NCBI GenBank assembly: GCA_029263435.1
Contig: JAJCXL010000326.1
Span: forward strand, 1 to 11,509
Reading direction: 5' to 3'
Source: Acidobacteriota bacterium
GTDB taxonomy: Bacteria; Acidobacteriota; Vicinamibacteria; Marinacidobacterales; SMYC01
DNA length: 11,509 nt
This document shows, piece by piece, positions 1-6,092 of the stretch; the first letter of the stretch is position 1, and each line of letters begins with the position of its first letter. Under the pieces are notes generated by a model. The model made no database searches. It saw only the letters and a program-made list of their open reading frames with translations, and was not told the origin of the DNA. The translations under genes and the position numbers were made by a program.

Positions 1-1029
1 CAATATGACACCCATCCAGCGGCGGAGCTTTCGCCCCCCTATCCGCGATTTCTGACGTTTCGCCTCTCCAACCGATGCAATCTCGCCTGCATCATGTGCG
101 ACGGGTCGCTCTCCTCACGGATCCGGCGAGAGCGCGAAGCTCGGCCGCCCCAAGGGTCGTTCTATGGGGAGCGCTTCTTCGATGAAATGAAAACGGTGCT
201 CCCTCACGTCGAGCACATCGAGTTCTTCGGCGGAGAGCCGTTGCTCGTGGACGAGCACATTCGCATCTTCGAGATCTTGAAGCAGATCGACGCGAAATGC
301 TCGATCTACATCAATACGAACGGAACCGCGCTCAACGAGCACACCAAACGTTACTTGCAGGAGCTCAACTTCACGACGATCGCAGTCTCCATGGACTCCA
401 CCATCGCGGAGGTTCATGCCGCCATCCGGATTGGCGTGAAGCACGAGCGCTTCCTGCTCAATCTCGACTGGTTTCTGAAGCTTCGCGAACGCCGACCTCT
501 CCACCTTCTGTTGAACGTGACCGAGCAACGCGGCAACTGGTTCGACTTGCCGGAGCTGTTTCGCTTCGCAGCCGAGATTCGCGTTCCCCTTCACATCAAC
601 ACTTGTATCCATCCGGCCCACTGCACTCTCTACACGTTGCCGACGCAGCAGCTCCAGTTCGTCCACACCTATTTGAAGAGAAAGCAAGCAGAGCTCGGCG
701 ACGCGCTCGATGTCGCGGGGAACGCCGACAGTTATCGACACCTGCTGAGCCTCGTCGAGAGCGAGCTTCACGGCCGAGCTCCGGATTGGAAGCCGCCGGA
801 GAACTGGCTTCCCCAGGACCCGGTGCGCGCGGGGACGGACGGAAAGCTGAAAGCACCAATCCCTGGACACCCGCCTTTCGCGACCCCGGAGGCGATGATC
901 GAAGAGCTCCGCCTCATGCGTGCCGACGATCCGGAGGTCTCCGGCCTCCTCTTCGAACAGATCCGAGAACGACTGAAACAGATGCCGCCCGGGGACGGCT
1001 GGGAGGCCGTGGGCCAGCCTCATGAGTAG
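1..1029 (+). CDS. Radical SAM domain protein, 5'-truncated by the window
   Basis: The reading frame is open from base 1, so the true start lies upstream; 342 codons are visible. The motif C-x3-C-x2-C (CNLACIMC, bases 76-99) is the radical SAM [4Fe-4S] cluster motif, so an annotation starting at the ATG at 94 would cut through it. Further family features are FFGGEPL (visible residues 75-81, the SAM-binding GGE motif) and INTNGT shortly after. These enzymes cleave S-adenosylmethionine to a 5'-deoxyadenosyl radical in the cytoplasm; the substrate cannot be read here. No SPASM-type cysteine set is present: only a C-x5-C pair (residues 202 and 208) follows the core, fitting a 'twitch' or auxiliary-cluster-free type. 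The C-terminal ~100 residues are charged and Pro-rich. Its last bases overlap the next gene (ATGAGTAG), indicating translational coupling to the glycosyltransferase and a role in glycan or peptide modification (inference). Confidence 0.88.
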   Translation, partial: QYDTHPAAELSPPYPRFLTFRLSNRCNLACIMCDGSLSSRIRREREARPPQGSFYGERFFDEMKTVLPHVEHIEFFGGEPLLVDEHIRIFEILKQIDAKCSIYINTNGTALNEHTKRYLQELNFTTIAVSMDSTIAEVHAAIRIGVKHERFLLNLDWFLKLRERRPLHLLLNVTEQRGNWFDLPELFRFAAEIRVPLHINTCIHPAHCTLYTLPTQQLQFVHTYLKRKQAELGDALDVAGNADSYRHLLSLVESELHGRAPDWKPPENWLPQDPVRAGTDGKLKAPIPGHPPFATPEAMIEELRLMRADDPEVSGLLFEQIRERLKQMPPGDGWEAVGQPHE

Positions 1030-2557
1030 AGTTTGCATCGTCTCGACCAAGAGCCGTGCGGACACGAAGGAGCGGGCCGCGTTGCTTCGAGAAGACGGCA
1101 ACGAAGTCACGATCCTGGACGTCGACGGACACGCTCAACCGCTGAGCTCGAGCTCGTCGGTCATACCGCTGGCCACGGACACGTCGGTCGTCGTTCGTGC
1201 GCGAGGCGGTGGGACCAACGCTTATGCGTGCTATGTCTGGCTCAAGGAGCAGTCCTTCGAGGTCGTTCACTTTCCGGATCACGGCGGCCTCGGCTTCTAT
1301 TGCCTCATGGCGAAACATCAGGGACTCGCGTTCGAGAGCACCGAGATTCGACTCGATCGATGCGGGACGACGTTGGCGATACGGCAAGAGCGTGCCGAGT
1401 TTCTTCATGGGTTGGGGGATCTCGAGATTGATTACATGGAACGGGAATGCGTCGCCCTCGAGCAAAAACTCGACCAGCGGACGAAAGCGGCCCCCCCGCT
1501 CGACGAGTGGCCCTCGGTCACGGTGTGCATCACGCACTTCAACCGGCCGAGCTATCTCGCCGAGGCGATAGCTTCCATCCTCGCGCAAGATTACGCTAGC
1601 TTCGACGTCGTCGTCGTCGACGACGGCAGCACGGACCCGGCCGCACTGGCTTATCTGGACGAGCTCGAGAGCGATTTCGAGGAGCGCGGTTGGAAAGTGA
1701 TCCGCCAGGAGAACCGCTATCTGGGTGCCGCGAGAAACGCGGCGGCGAAGCACGCCCGGGGCGACTACCTGCTGTTCATGGACGACGACAACGTCGCCTT
1801 GCCGTTCGAGATTTCGACCTTCGCGACGGCGGCGGTGAATAGCGAAGCGGACATCCTGACCTGCTTCATGGAGTGTTTCCGCGAGTCGCCGGACGAGCCG
1901 GACTATCGCCGCTTGTTCCTGGGGGGACCGTGGACGGCGGGCTTGTTCCACAATTGCTTCGGCGACGCGAACGCTCTGATACGTCGGAGCGCGTTCGAAG
2001 AGGTCGGTGGCTTTACCGAAGACACCGGTGTCACTCACGAGGACTGGGAGCTCTTCGCGACCGCCGTGTCGAAAGGGATGCGGCTCGAGGTCGTGCCGGA
2101 GGTCTTGTTCCGCTATCGACTGTCGCCTGAAGGCATGATTCGCACGACCAACGGGTACCGGAATCACCAGAGAAGCTTGAGACCCTATATGGATTCGGCG
2201 CCGGCGCGGCTGCGCGACGTCTTGCCGCTGGCTCAGGCCTTGGAGCTTCGCTCCCAGAAGCGGACCGAGCTCGACGCGAACGTCTCCTATAACCTCGGAG
2301 CGGGTGCGGCGCTCGCCGAAGTCGGAGAGTCGGAATCAGCGACGACCCATTTGCTCACCGCTCTCAAAGCCGCGCAAAACGCCGGCGATCCGCGATGGCT
2401 CGCCGAGACGATGATCTCGGTCGCATCCTCCCTCGTCGTGCTCGGCGACGCGCAAACGGCGGATCAAACGCTCAAGAGCGCGATCGGGCTCGCCGAAGAA
2501 TCGGGAGACACGGAAATCGTCGAGCGCGCGGCCCTCGCGCGCAAACGCCTGAGCTAG
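1022..2557 (+). CDS. Family 2 glycosyltransferase with N-terminal GT4/5-like half-domain and TPR-like tail
   Basis: 511 residues. The central part (about 164-370) is a GT-A family 2 glycosyltransferase: it opens SVTVCITHFNRPSYLAEAI, has the nucleotide-binding DDGS (200-203), a DDD metal-binding motif in LFMDDDN (252-257), and HEDWEL (339-344) holding the likely catalytic acid. It would transfer a sugar from a nucleotide-sugar donor on the cytoplasmic side of the inner membrane. Residues 1-130 resemble the N-terminal Rossmann half of GT4/GT5 enzymes, including FEVVHFPDHGGLGFYCLMAK (79-98), but the C-terminal donor-binding half of such enzymes is missing. Residues 405-511 are Ala-rich helices spaced like two or three TPR repeats. 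No membrane segment is evident. The ATG overlaps the radical SAM stop by 8 bp, so the two are probably one operon. Acceptor and product are unknown. Confidence 0.88.
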   Translation: MSRVCIVSTKSRADTKERAALLREDGNEVTILDVDGHAQPLSSSSSVIPLATDTSVVVRARGGGTNAYACYVWLKEQSFEVVHFPDHGGLGFYCLMAKHQGLAFESTEIRLDRCGTTLAIRQERAEFLHGLGDLEIDYMERECVALEQKLDQRTKAAPPLDEWPSVTVCITHFNRPSYLAEAIASILAQDYASFDVVVVDDGSTDPAALAYLDELESDFEERGWKVIRQENRYLGAARNAAAKHARGDYLLFMDDDNVALPFEISTFATAAVNSEADILTCFMECFRESPDEPDYRRLFLGGPWTAGLFHNCFGDANALIRRSAFEEVGGFTEDTGVTHEDWELFATAVSKGMRLEVVPEVLFRYRLSPEGMIRTTNGYRNHQRSLRPYMDSAPARLRDVLPLAQALELRSQKRTELDANVSYNLGAGAALAEVGESESATTHLLTALKAAQNAGDPRWLAETMISVASSLVVLGDAQTADQTLKSAIGLAEESGDTEIVERAALARKRLS

Positions 2558-2637
2558 GCTCCATCCGGGCGCATCGGCAGCCCGACCGCCCGATGAGGTT
2601 CTCCCGCCCTTTGTGGAACCGTATCCCGGCGCCTTAG

Positions 2638-2656
2638 CCGACCTTCCATGGGTCGG
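2638..2656 (+). other. Small inverted repeat after the glycosyltransferase gene
   Basis: CCGACC (2638-2643) and GGTCGG (2651-2656) form a 6-bp stem with a 7-nt loop in the 161-bp gap after the glycosyltransferase stop. It is followed by TTGAAAT rather than a T-run, so it is a weak terminator candidate at best, perhaps Rho-assisted. The rest of 2558-2656 shows nothing recognisable. Confidence 0.25.
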
Positions 2657-2686
2657 TTGAAATAGACCTCAACCATCGCGTATCGT
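2657..2686 (+). promoter_or_regulatory. Candidate sigma70-type promoter for the cytochrome/copper monooxygenase gene
   Basis: TTGAAA (2657-2662, five of six to TTGACA) lies 18 bp from TATCGT (2681-2686, four of six to TATAAT). Transcription would start near 2693 and leave a 5' leader of about 26 nt carrying the Shine-Dalgarno site. The fit is moderate and rests on pattern matching only; TAGACT (2691-2696) is an alternative -10. Confidence 0.35.
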
Positions 2687-2706
2687 GAACTAGACTTTTG
2701 TCACGT

Positions 2707-2715
2707 GGAGGGAGA
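2707..2715 (+). promoter_or_regulatory. Ribosome binding site that fixes the start at 2719
   Basis: GGAGGGAGA sits 3 nt before the ATG at 2719, with its GGAGG core 7 nt upstream. It lies inside the longer open frame that begins at a TTG (2698), so the ATG rather than the TTG is the real start. Confidence 0.7.
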
Positions 2716-2718
2716 ACC

Positions 2719-4068
2719 ATGGCGACTTCCAAGAGTTTCCAAGTTGCCGCCGTCGCAGGTCTTTTGGCGATGGGCGTAACGAGCGTATCCGCAGAGAAAG
2801 AATCGAGCCGGGTCACGTTCACCAAAGACATCGCACCGATCTTTCAGGAAAAGTGTCAGTCCTGTCACCGGGAGTCGTCCATCGCGCCGATGTCCCTCGT
2901 CAGCTTCGAGGAGACGCGCCCGTGGGCCGCGGCCATCGAGGCCGCCGTGGTCTCGCGAGAAATGCCGCCATGGCATCTGGACAAGACCGTGGGCATCCAG
3001 CATTTCAAAAATGATCGATCTCTCAGCGACGCTGAGATCCAGTTGATCTCGGACTGGGTCCAGGCCGGCGCCCCCCGCGGAAACCCCGCTGACATGCCAC
3101 CCGCGGTGAACTGGCCGGACGGTGAGACCTGGCTTTTCGCCGAGCAGCTCGACGAGCCCGACCTCATTATTAAGTCACCCCCCTATACGATGCCCGCGCA
3201 AGGCCAGGATGTCTGGTTCAAGCCGGTCGTCGATACCGGGCTCACCGAAGAGCGCTATGTGCGCGCCATCGAGATGCGGCCTGCGACGACCGAGGGCCGG
3301 CGCGTCATACATCACGCGCTCGCGAGACTGCAGCAAGACGATCCCGAGAATGCCAACAATATCGACGGCGTCGACGTACCGGGTGGACTCTTCATGGAGT
3401 GGGCCGTGGGCAAGCAGGGCGAAATGATGCGCCCGAACAGCGGCAAGTTGATGAAGGCAGGATCGCAGATTGCGTGGGACATCCACATCCACGCGGTCGG
3501 TGAAGAGATCACGACCCAGACGGAGATGGCGGTGTACTTCTACCCCAAAGGCGAAGAGCCCAAATTTCACCAATCGCTCATGATTTATCACGCGATCGCC
3601 GGCGGCGCCCGTGGGCTGGACATCGCCCCCAACGAGGTCTCGGTGCACCAGGGTTTTCACACCCTCAAAGCAAACGCGCGGGTCGAGAACTTTCAGCCTC
3701 ATATGCATTTGCGCGGCAAAGCGATGTCCATGGAAGCGATCCTTCCGACGGGCGAGCGTGAGATGCTGAGCCACGTCGACAACTTTCAGTTCGACTGGCA
3801 CAACAACTACGTCTATTCCGATGACGCCGCTCCACTCTTGCCACGAGGAACGATCCTTAGCTTCACCGCGTGGCACGACAACACCGAGACCAACCGGGCC
3901 AACCCCGATCCGACGCAGTGGGTCGGTTGGGGAGATCGTACCGTCGACGAGATGGCTCACGCCTGGGTCAACATCACCCAGATGGGCGACGAAGACTTCG
4001 AGGCCGAGCTCAAGCGCCGTGAAGCGCTCACCTCCGGGGCGACGGAAGACGAACAGCCCGAGCCCTAG
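2719..4068 (+). CDS. Exported cytochrome c / type II copper (PHM-like) monooxygenase fusion
   Basis: 449 residues from an ATG with a strong ribosome binding site. Residues 1-25 form a signal peptide ending VSA. Residues 30-115 are a c-type cytochrome-like region with one heme motif, CQSCH (46-50), and candidate Met ligands at 58 and 82 (EMPPW). Residues 150-425 match the two-lobed copper type II, ascorbate-dependent monooxygenase fold of peptidylglycine hydroxylase (PHM) and dopamine beta-hydroxylase. All the copper-ligand motifs seem present: the His pair VIHH (198-199) and HIHAVG (256-258) for CuH, and QPHMHLRGKAM (H328, H330) with DEMAHAWVNIT (M412) for CuM. The expected chemistry is copper-dependent C-H hydroxylation in the periplasm; the substrate is unknown. 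The heme domain may supply electrons in place of ascorbate (inference). The C-terminus is acidic. An exported partner gene follows 24 bp later, suggesting one operon. Confidence 0.85.
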   Translation: MATSKSFQVAAVAGLLAMGVTSVSAEKESSRVTFTKDIAPIFQEKCQSCHRESSIAPMSLVSFEETRPWAAAIEAAVVSREMPPWHLDKTVGIQHFKNDRSLSDAEIQLISDWVQAGAPRGNPADMPPAVNWPDGETWLFAEQLDEPDLIIKSPPYTMPAQGQDVWFKPVVDTGLTEERYVRAIEMRPATTEGRRVIHHALARLQQDDPENANNIDGVDVPGGLFMEWAVGKQGEMMRPNSGKLMKAGSQIAWDIHIHAVGEEITTQTEMAVYFYPKGEEPKFHQSLMIYHAIAGGARGLDIAPNEVSVHQGFHTLKANARVENFQPHMHLRGKAMSMEAILPTGEREMLSHVDNFQFDWHNNYVYSDDAAPLLPRGTILSFTAWHDNTETNRANPDPTQWVGWGDRTVDEMAHAWVNITQMGDEDFEAELKRREALTSGATEDEQPEP

Positions 4069-4092
4069 CCGTCAGAACAGGACGAGATTGTG

Positions 4093-4941
4093 ATGCGCTG
4101 GTCATCATTGATTACCTTTGCGCTCGCGGCGACGTTTGCGGGTCCGCTCGCTGCCACGGCTCAGCTCCCACTAGAGCCCGGCAAGAATTCCGGACTCAAC
4201 GTGACGGCGGCCTACGAAGGCTGGTTCCGCAGCGAGGACGGCTCCCTCTTCTTGCTCGTGGGTTATTTCAACCGCAATCACAAAGAAGTCCTCGAGATTC
4301 CCATCGGCGCGAACAACCGGATCGAGCCGGGCGGCCCAGATCGCGGCCAACCAACCCACTTTCTGCCGCGGCGAGCGTGGGGCGTCTTCACGATCCCGGT
4401 GCCGAGCGATTTCGGAAACGGCGTCGTGACCTGGCATCTCGAAGCCAACGGCAAGCCCACCGAGATCCCGTTCACGTTGAAGCCCGAGTGGGAGGTCGAG
4501 CCCCTACGGGATCCGGCGCAGGACAACGCTCCTCCGAGCGTACGCTTCGCGACGGACGGTGCATGGCAGCAGGGTCCTCCCATCGGCATCGCGGCGACGT
4601 TCACCGCGAAAGCCGAGGAGCCTTTCGCGCTCACGGCGTGGGCAAAGGACGACGGAGTGGTCGACGAGTTCCGGCTGGACCGAGCGATCGACCCGCCGGT
4701 GACTTTGTTTTGGAGCAAGTACCGAGGTCCTGGGACGGTGACGTTCGACAACGACCGACCCGAAGTCAGCAAAGAGGACGCCTCGGCCTCGACGAGCGTC
4801 ACCTTCAGCGAGCCCGGCGAGTACATGCTTCGGCTCCAGGCGAACGACATCACTGGTGAGAACGGTGGCTTTCAATGTTGCTGGACCAACGCACACGTGA
4901 CGGTCACCGTCACCCCCAACGCATCTAGCAGCCCGTGGTGA
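4093..4941 (+). CDS. Exported beta-rich protein of unknown function, partner of the copper monooxygenase
   Basis: 282 residues if the ATG at 4093 is used; the adjacent in-frame GTG at 4090 would add one residue. AGGA (4079-4082) is the only Shine-Dalgarno-like site, about 10 nt from the ATG. Residues 1-23 form a signal peptide ending ATAQ, so the mature chain would begin near Gln24. I recognise no enzyme family. Two beta-rich parts are visible: about 35-135 (GLNVTAAYEGWFRSEDGSLF onward, including LPRRAWGVFTIPVP) and about 160-275, whose FSEPGEYMLRLQANDITGE stretch is typical of PKD or Ig-like domains (T-V-F-S-x-P-G-x-Y). A CC pair at 262-263 could form a disulfide or bind metal. It starts 24 bp after the copper monooxygenase and very likely shares its transcript, so an accessory or structural role there is plausible. 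The stop codon lies inside a long hairpin. Confidence 0.75.
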   Translation: MRWSSLITFALAATFAGPLAATAQLPLEPGKNSGLNVTAAYEGWFRSEDGSLFLLVGYFNRNHKEVLEIPIGANNRIEPGGPDRGQPTHFLPRRAWGVFTIPVPSDFGNGVVTWHLEANGKPTEIPFTLKPEWEVEPLRDPAQDNAPPSVRFATDGAWQQGPPIGIAATFTAKAEEPFALTAWAKDDGVVDEFRLDRAIDPPVTLFWSKYRGPGTVTFDNDRPEVSKEDASASTSVTFSEPGEYMLRLQANDITGENGGFQCCWTNAHVTVTVTPNASSSPW

Positions 4942-4993
4942 AAGTGCGGCTGCATTCGAGGGGCGATGCCCCACTTTCACCACGGACTGCTAG
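4925..4993 (+). repeat. Long hairpin with 22-bp arms overlapping a stop codon
   Basis: Arms at 4925-4946 and 4972-4993 (starting CTAGCAGC and ending ACTGCTAG) pair at 21 of 22 positions; the only mismatch is C4932 against A4986. The 25-nt loop contains a nested hairpin, GGGGC-GAT-GCCCC (4960-4972), which competes for the first base of the right arm. The left arm covers the last codons and the TGA (4939-4941) of the upstream gene. No T-run follows, so this is not a classical intrinsic terminator. It may act as a Rho-independent block of unusual type, an mRNA 3'-end stabiliser, or a separator of expression between the upstream pair and the lectin gene (inference). Confidence 0.8.
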
Positions 4994-5015
4994 CCAATAA
5001 TCCTGTCCAACTAAT

Positions 5016-5021
5016 AAGGAG
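5016..5021 (+). promoter_or_regulatory. Ribosome binding site that selects the GTG start at 5029
   Basis: AAGGAG lies 7 nt before GTG 5029. The longer in-frame ATG at 4966 would put the hairpin's right arm inside the coding sequence and would place 21 residues without signal-peptide character before the hydrophobic segment, so the GTG is preferred. Confidence 0.75.
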
Positions 5022-5028
5022 TCCCCCC

Positions 5029-5676
5029 GTGAACAAGTTACTCATTTCGACCTTAGCGATAGCCGCCTCCGTCTTCGCCGTCCACTCGATGGTGGCACAG
5101 AGCACGGATTCCAGAATGAGCTTTTTTCTCACGAGCCGAGGCCCCGGCAACGGCGCCGACTTAGGCGGCCTCAGCGGCGCGGACGCGCACTGCAAGATGC
5201 TGGCAGAGTCTGCCGGCGTCACCGGCAAGACCTGGGCCGCTTATCTCAGCACGAGCGGCGGACACGGCGCGAACGCGCGGGATCGCATCGGCTCCGGGCC
5301 GTGGCACAACGCCAAAGGCATCGAGGTCGCAACCGACGTCGCCCACCTGCACAGTGACAACAACAATCTCACCAAAGAGACTGTCATCAACGAAAAGGGC
5401 GAGGTCGTCAACGGTCGTGGAGACACTCCCAACCGTCACGACATCCTCACCGGGACTGCGAAGGACGGATCCGCCGCGAAAGGTGACGGAGACACCACGT
5501 GCAACAACTGGTCCTCGAGTGGCGAGGGCAGCGCGCTGGTCGGCCACCACGACCGCACCGGGGGCGGTGACGACGGCTCTTCTTGGAACGCGGCGCATCC
5601 CAGCCGCGGTTGTAGCCAAGAGAACCTGCAAGGCACCGGCGGTGACGGCCTGTTCTACTGTTTCGCGACCAACTAA
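5029..5676 (+). CDS. Secreted C-type-lectin-fold protein (DUF1554/endostatin-like)
   Basis: 215 residues from a GTG start preceded by AAGGAG. Residues 1-23 are a signal peptide (NKLLISTLAIAASVFAVHS, then MVAQ). The mature part opens with MSFFLTSRGPGNGADLGGL, then GADAHCKMLAESAG and KTWAAYLST, the pattern of small secreted proteins assigned to the C-type-lectin/endostatin-like fold, to which Leptospira DUF1554 proteins also belong; this assignment is from memory of the family pattern. Four cysteines (55, 158, 195, 211) would give two disulfides. The conserved core TCNNWSSSGEGSALVGHHDR (157-176) and the ending GLFYCF fit this fold. It is rich in Gly, Asp and Asn, suggesting calcium or glycan binding, which is not shown. 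It lies 87 bp after the exported beta-rich protein but is separated from it by a long hairpin, so it may be expressed independently. Confidence 0.78.
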   Translation: MNKLLISTLAIAASVFAVHSMVAQSTDSRMSFFLTSRGPGNGADLGGLSGADAHCKMLAESAGVTGKTWAAYLSTSGGHGANARDRIGSGPWHNAKGIEVATDVAHLHSDNNNLTKETVINEKGEVVNGRGDTPNRHDILTGTAKDGSAAKGDGDTTCNNWSSSGEGSALVGHHDRTGGGDDGSSWNAAHPSRGCSQENLQGTGGDGLFYCFATN

Positions 5677-5736
5677 GCACGCCTAGCGAGACAACCCGAG
5701 CAAGCGACCACGGGAGGCCATCGAGCTCATCTATTT

Positions 5737-5770
5737 TTGACAACTATATTTTCTAAAACTATAGTTGTCA
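5737..5770 (+). promoter_or_regulatory. Promoter embedded in a perfect palindrome, likely PadR operator
   Basis: TGACAACTATA (5738-5748) and TATAGTTGTCA (5760-5770) form a perfect 11-bp-arm inverted repeat with an 11-bp spacer. The same bases hold a near-ideal sigma70 promoter: -35 TTGACA (5737-5742), 17-bp spacing, -10 TATAGT (5760-5765). Each arm thus contains one promoter box, so a dimeric repressor bound here would block RNA polymerase directly. The next gene encodes a PadR-family repressor, making autoregulation the natural reading. The palindrome ends one base before the ATG at 5772, and the predicted +1 falls on or next to that A. Confidence 0.8.
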
Positions 5771-5771
5771 C

Positions 5772-6092
5772 ATGAGCCCCATTCACTATCACGTCCTCCT
5801 CGCTCTCGGGGACGAGCCCAAGCACGGCTATGCCATCCTGCGTGAGATCGATGAGCGCACCGAGAGCATGGTCCGGCTCTTACCTGGAACGCTCTACAGC
5901 ACGATAAAGAAACTTCTCGCGCAGAAACTGGTCGAGGAGTGCGCTCCTCCGCGACAGGCCGATAGCCTCGATGAGCGAAGGCGCTACTATCGGCTGACCG
6001 AGCTCGGCCGGCGTCTCGCCACCGAAGAGACTGACCGGATGGCAGCCCTAGTGCGTCGGGCGCGACGCAAAGGGTTCGCAGGCTCACGATGA
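5772..6092 (+). CDS. PadR-family transcriptional regulator
   Basis: 106 residues, the usual size of the short PadR subgroup. The winged-helix pattern is clear: HYHVLLALGDEPKHGYAILREI (6-27), then LLPGTLYSTIKKLLAQKLVEE (36-56, the recognition helix region with the PGTLY signature), then RRRYYRLTELGRRLATEE (69-86, the wing and the start of the C-terminal helix). PadR proteins are dimeric repressors that often respond to small toxic compounds. No Shine-Dalgarno site precedes the ATG, in keeping with a leaderless transcript from the palindromic promoter directly upstream. The stop overlaps the start of the permease gene (ATGA, 6089-6092), so the two are co-translated and the permease is the obvious controlled target. 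Confidence 0.92.
   Translation: MSPIHYHVLLALGDEPKHGYAILREIDERTESMVRLLPGTLYSTIKKLLAQKLVEECAPPRQADSLDERRRYYRLTELGRRLATEETDRMAALVRRARRKGFAGSR

Noticed and set aside
914..2167. Long open frame on the - strand (417 codons) opposite the glycosyltransferase.
   Set aside because: Arg- and Val-rich shadow of a GC-rich gene; no recognisable domain, while the + strand frame has clear glycosyltransferase motifs.
2638..2656. Intrinsic terminator after the glycosyltransferase gene.
   Set aside because: The stem is only 6 bp and no T-run follows; kept as a weak inverted repeat only.
4966..5028. ATG at 4966 as the start of the lectin-fold protein.
   Set aside because: It lies in the loop of the hairpin, lacks a ribosome binding site and would bury the signal peptide; GTG 5029 has AAGGAG 7 nt upstream.
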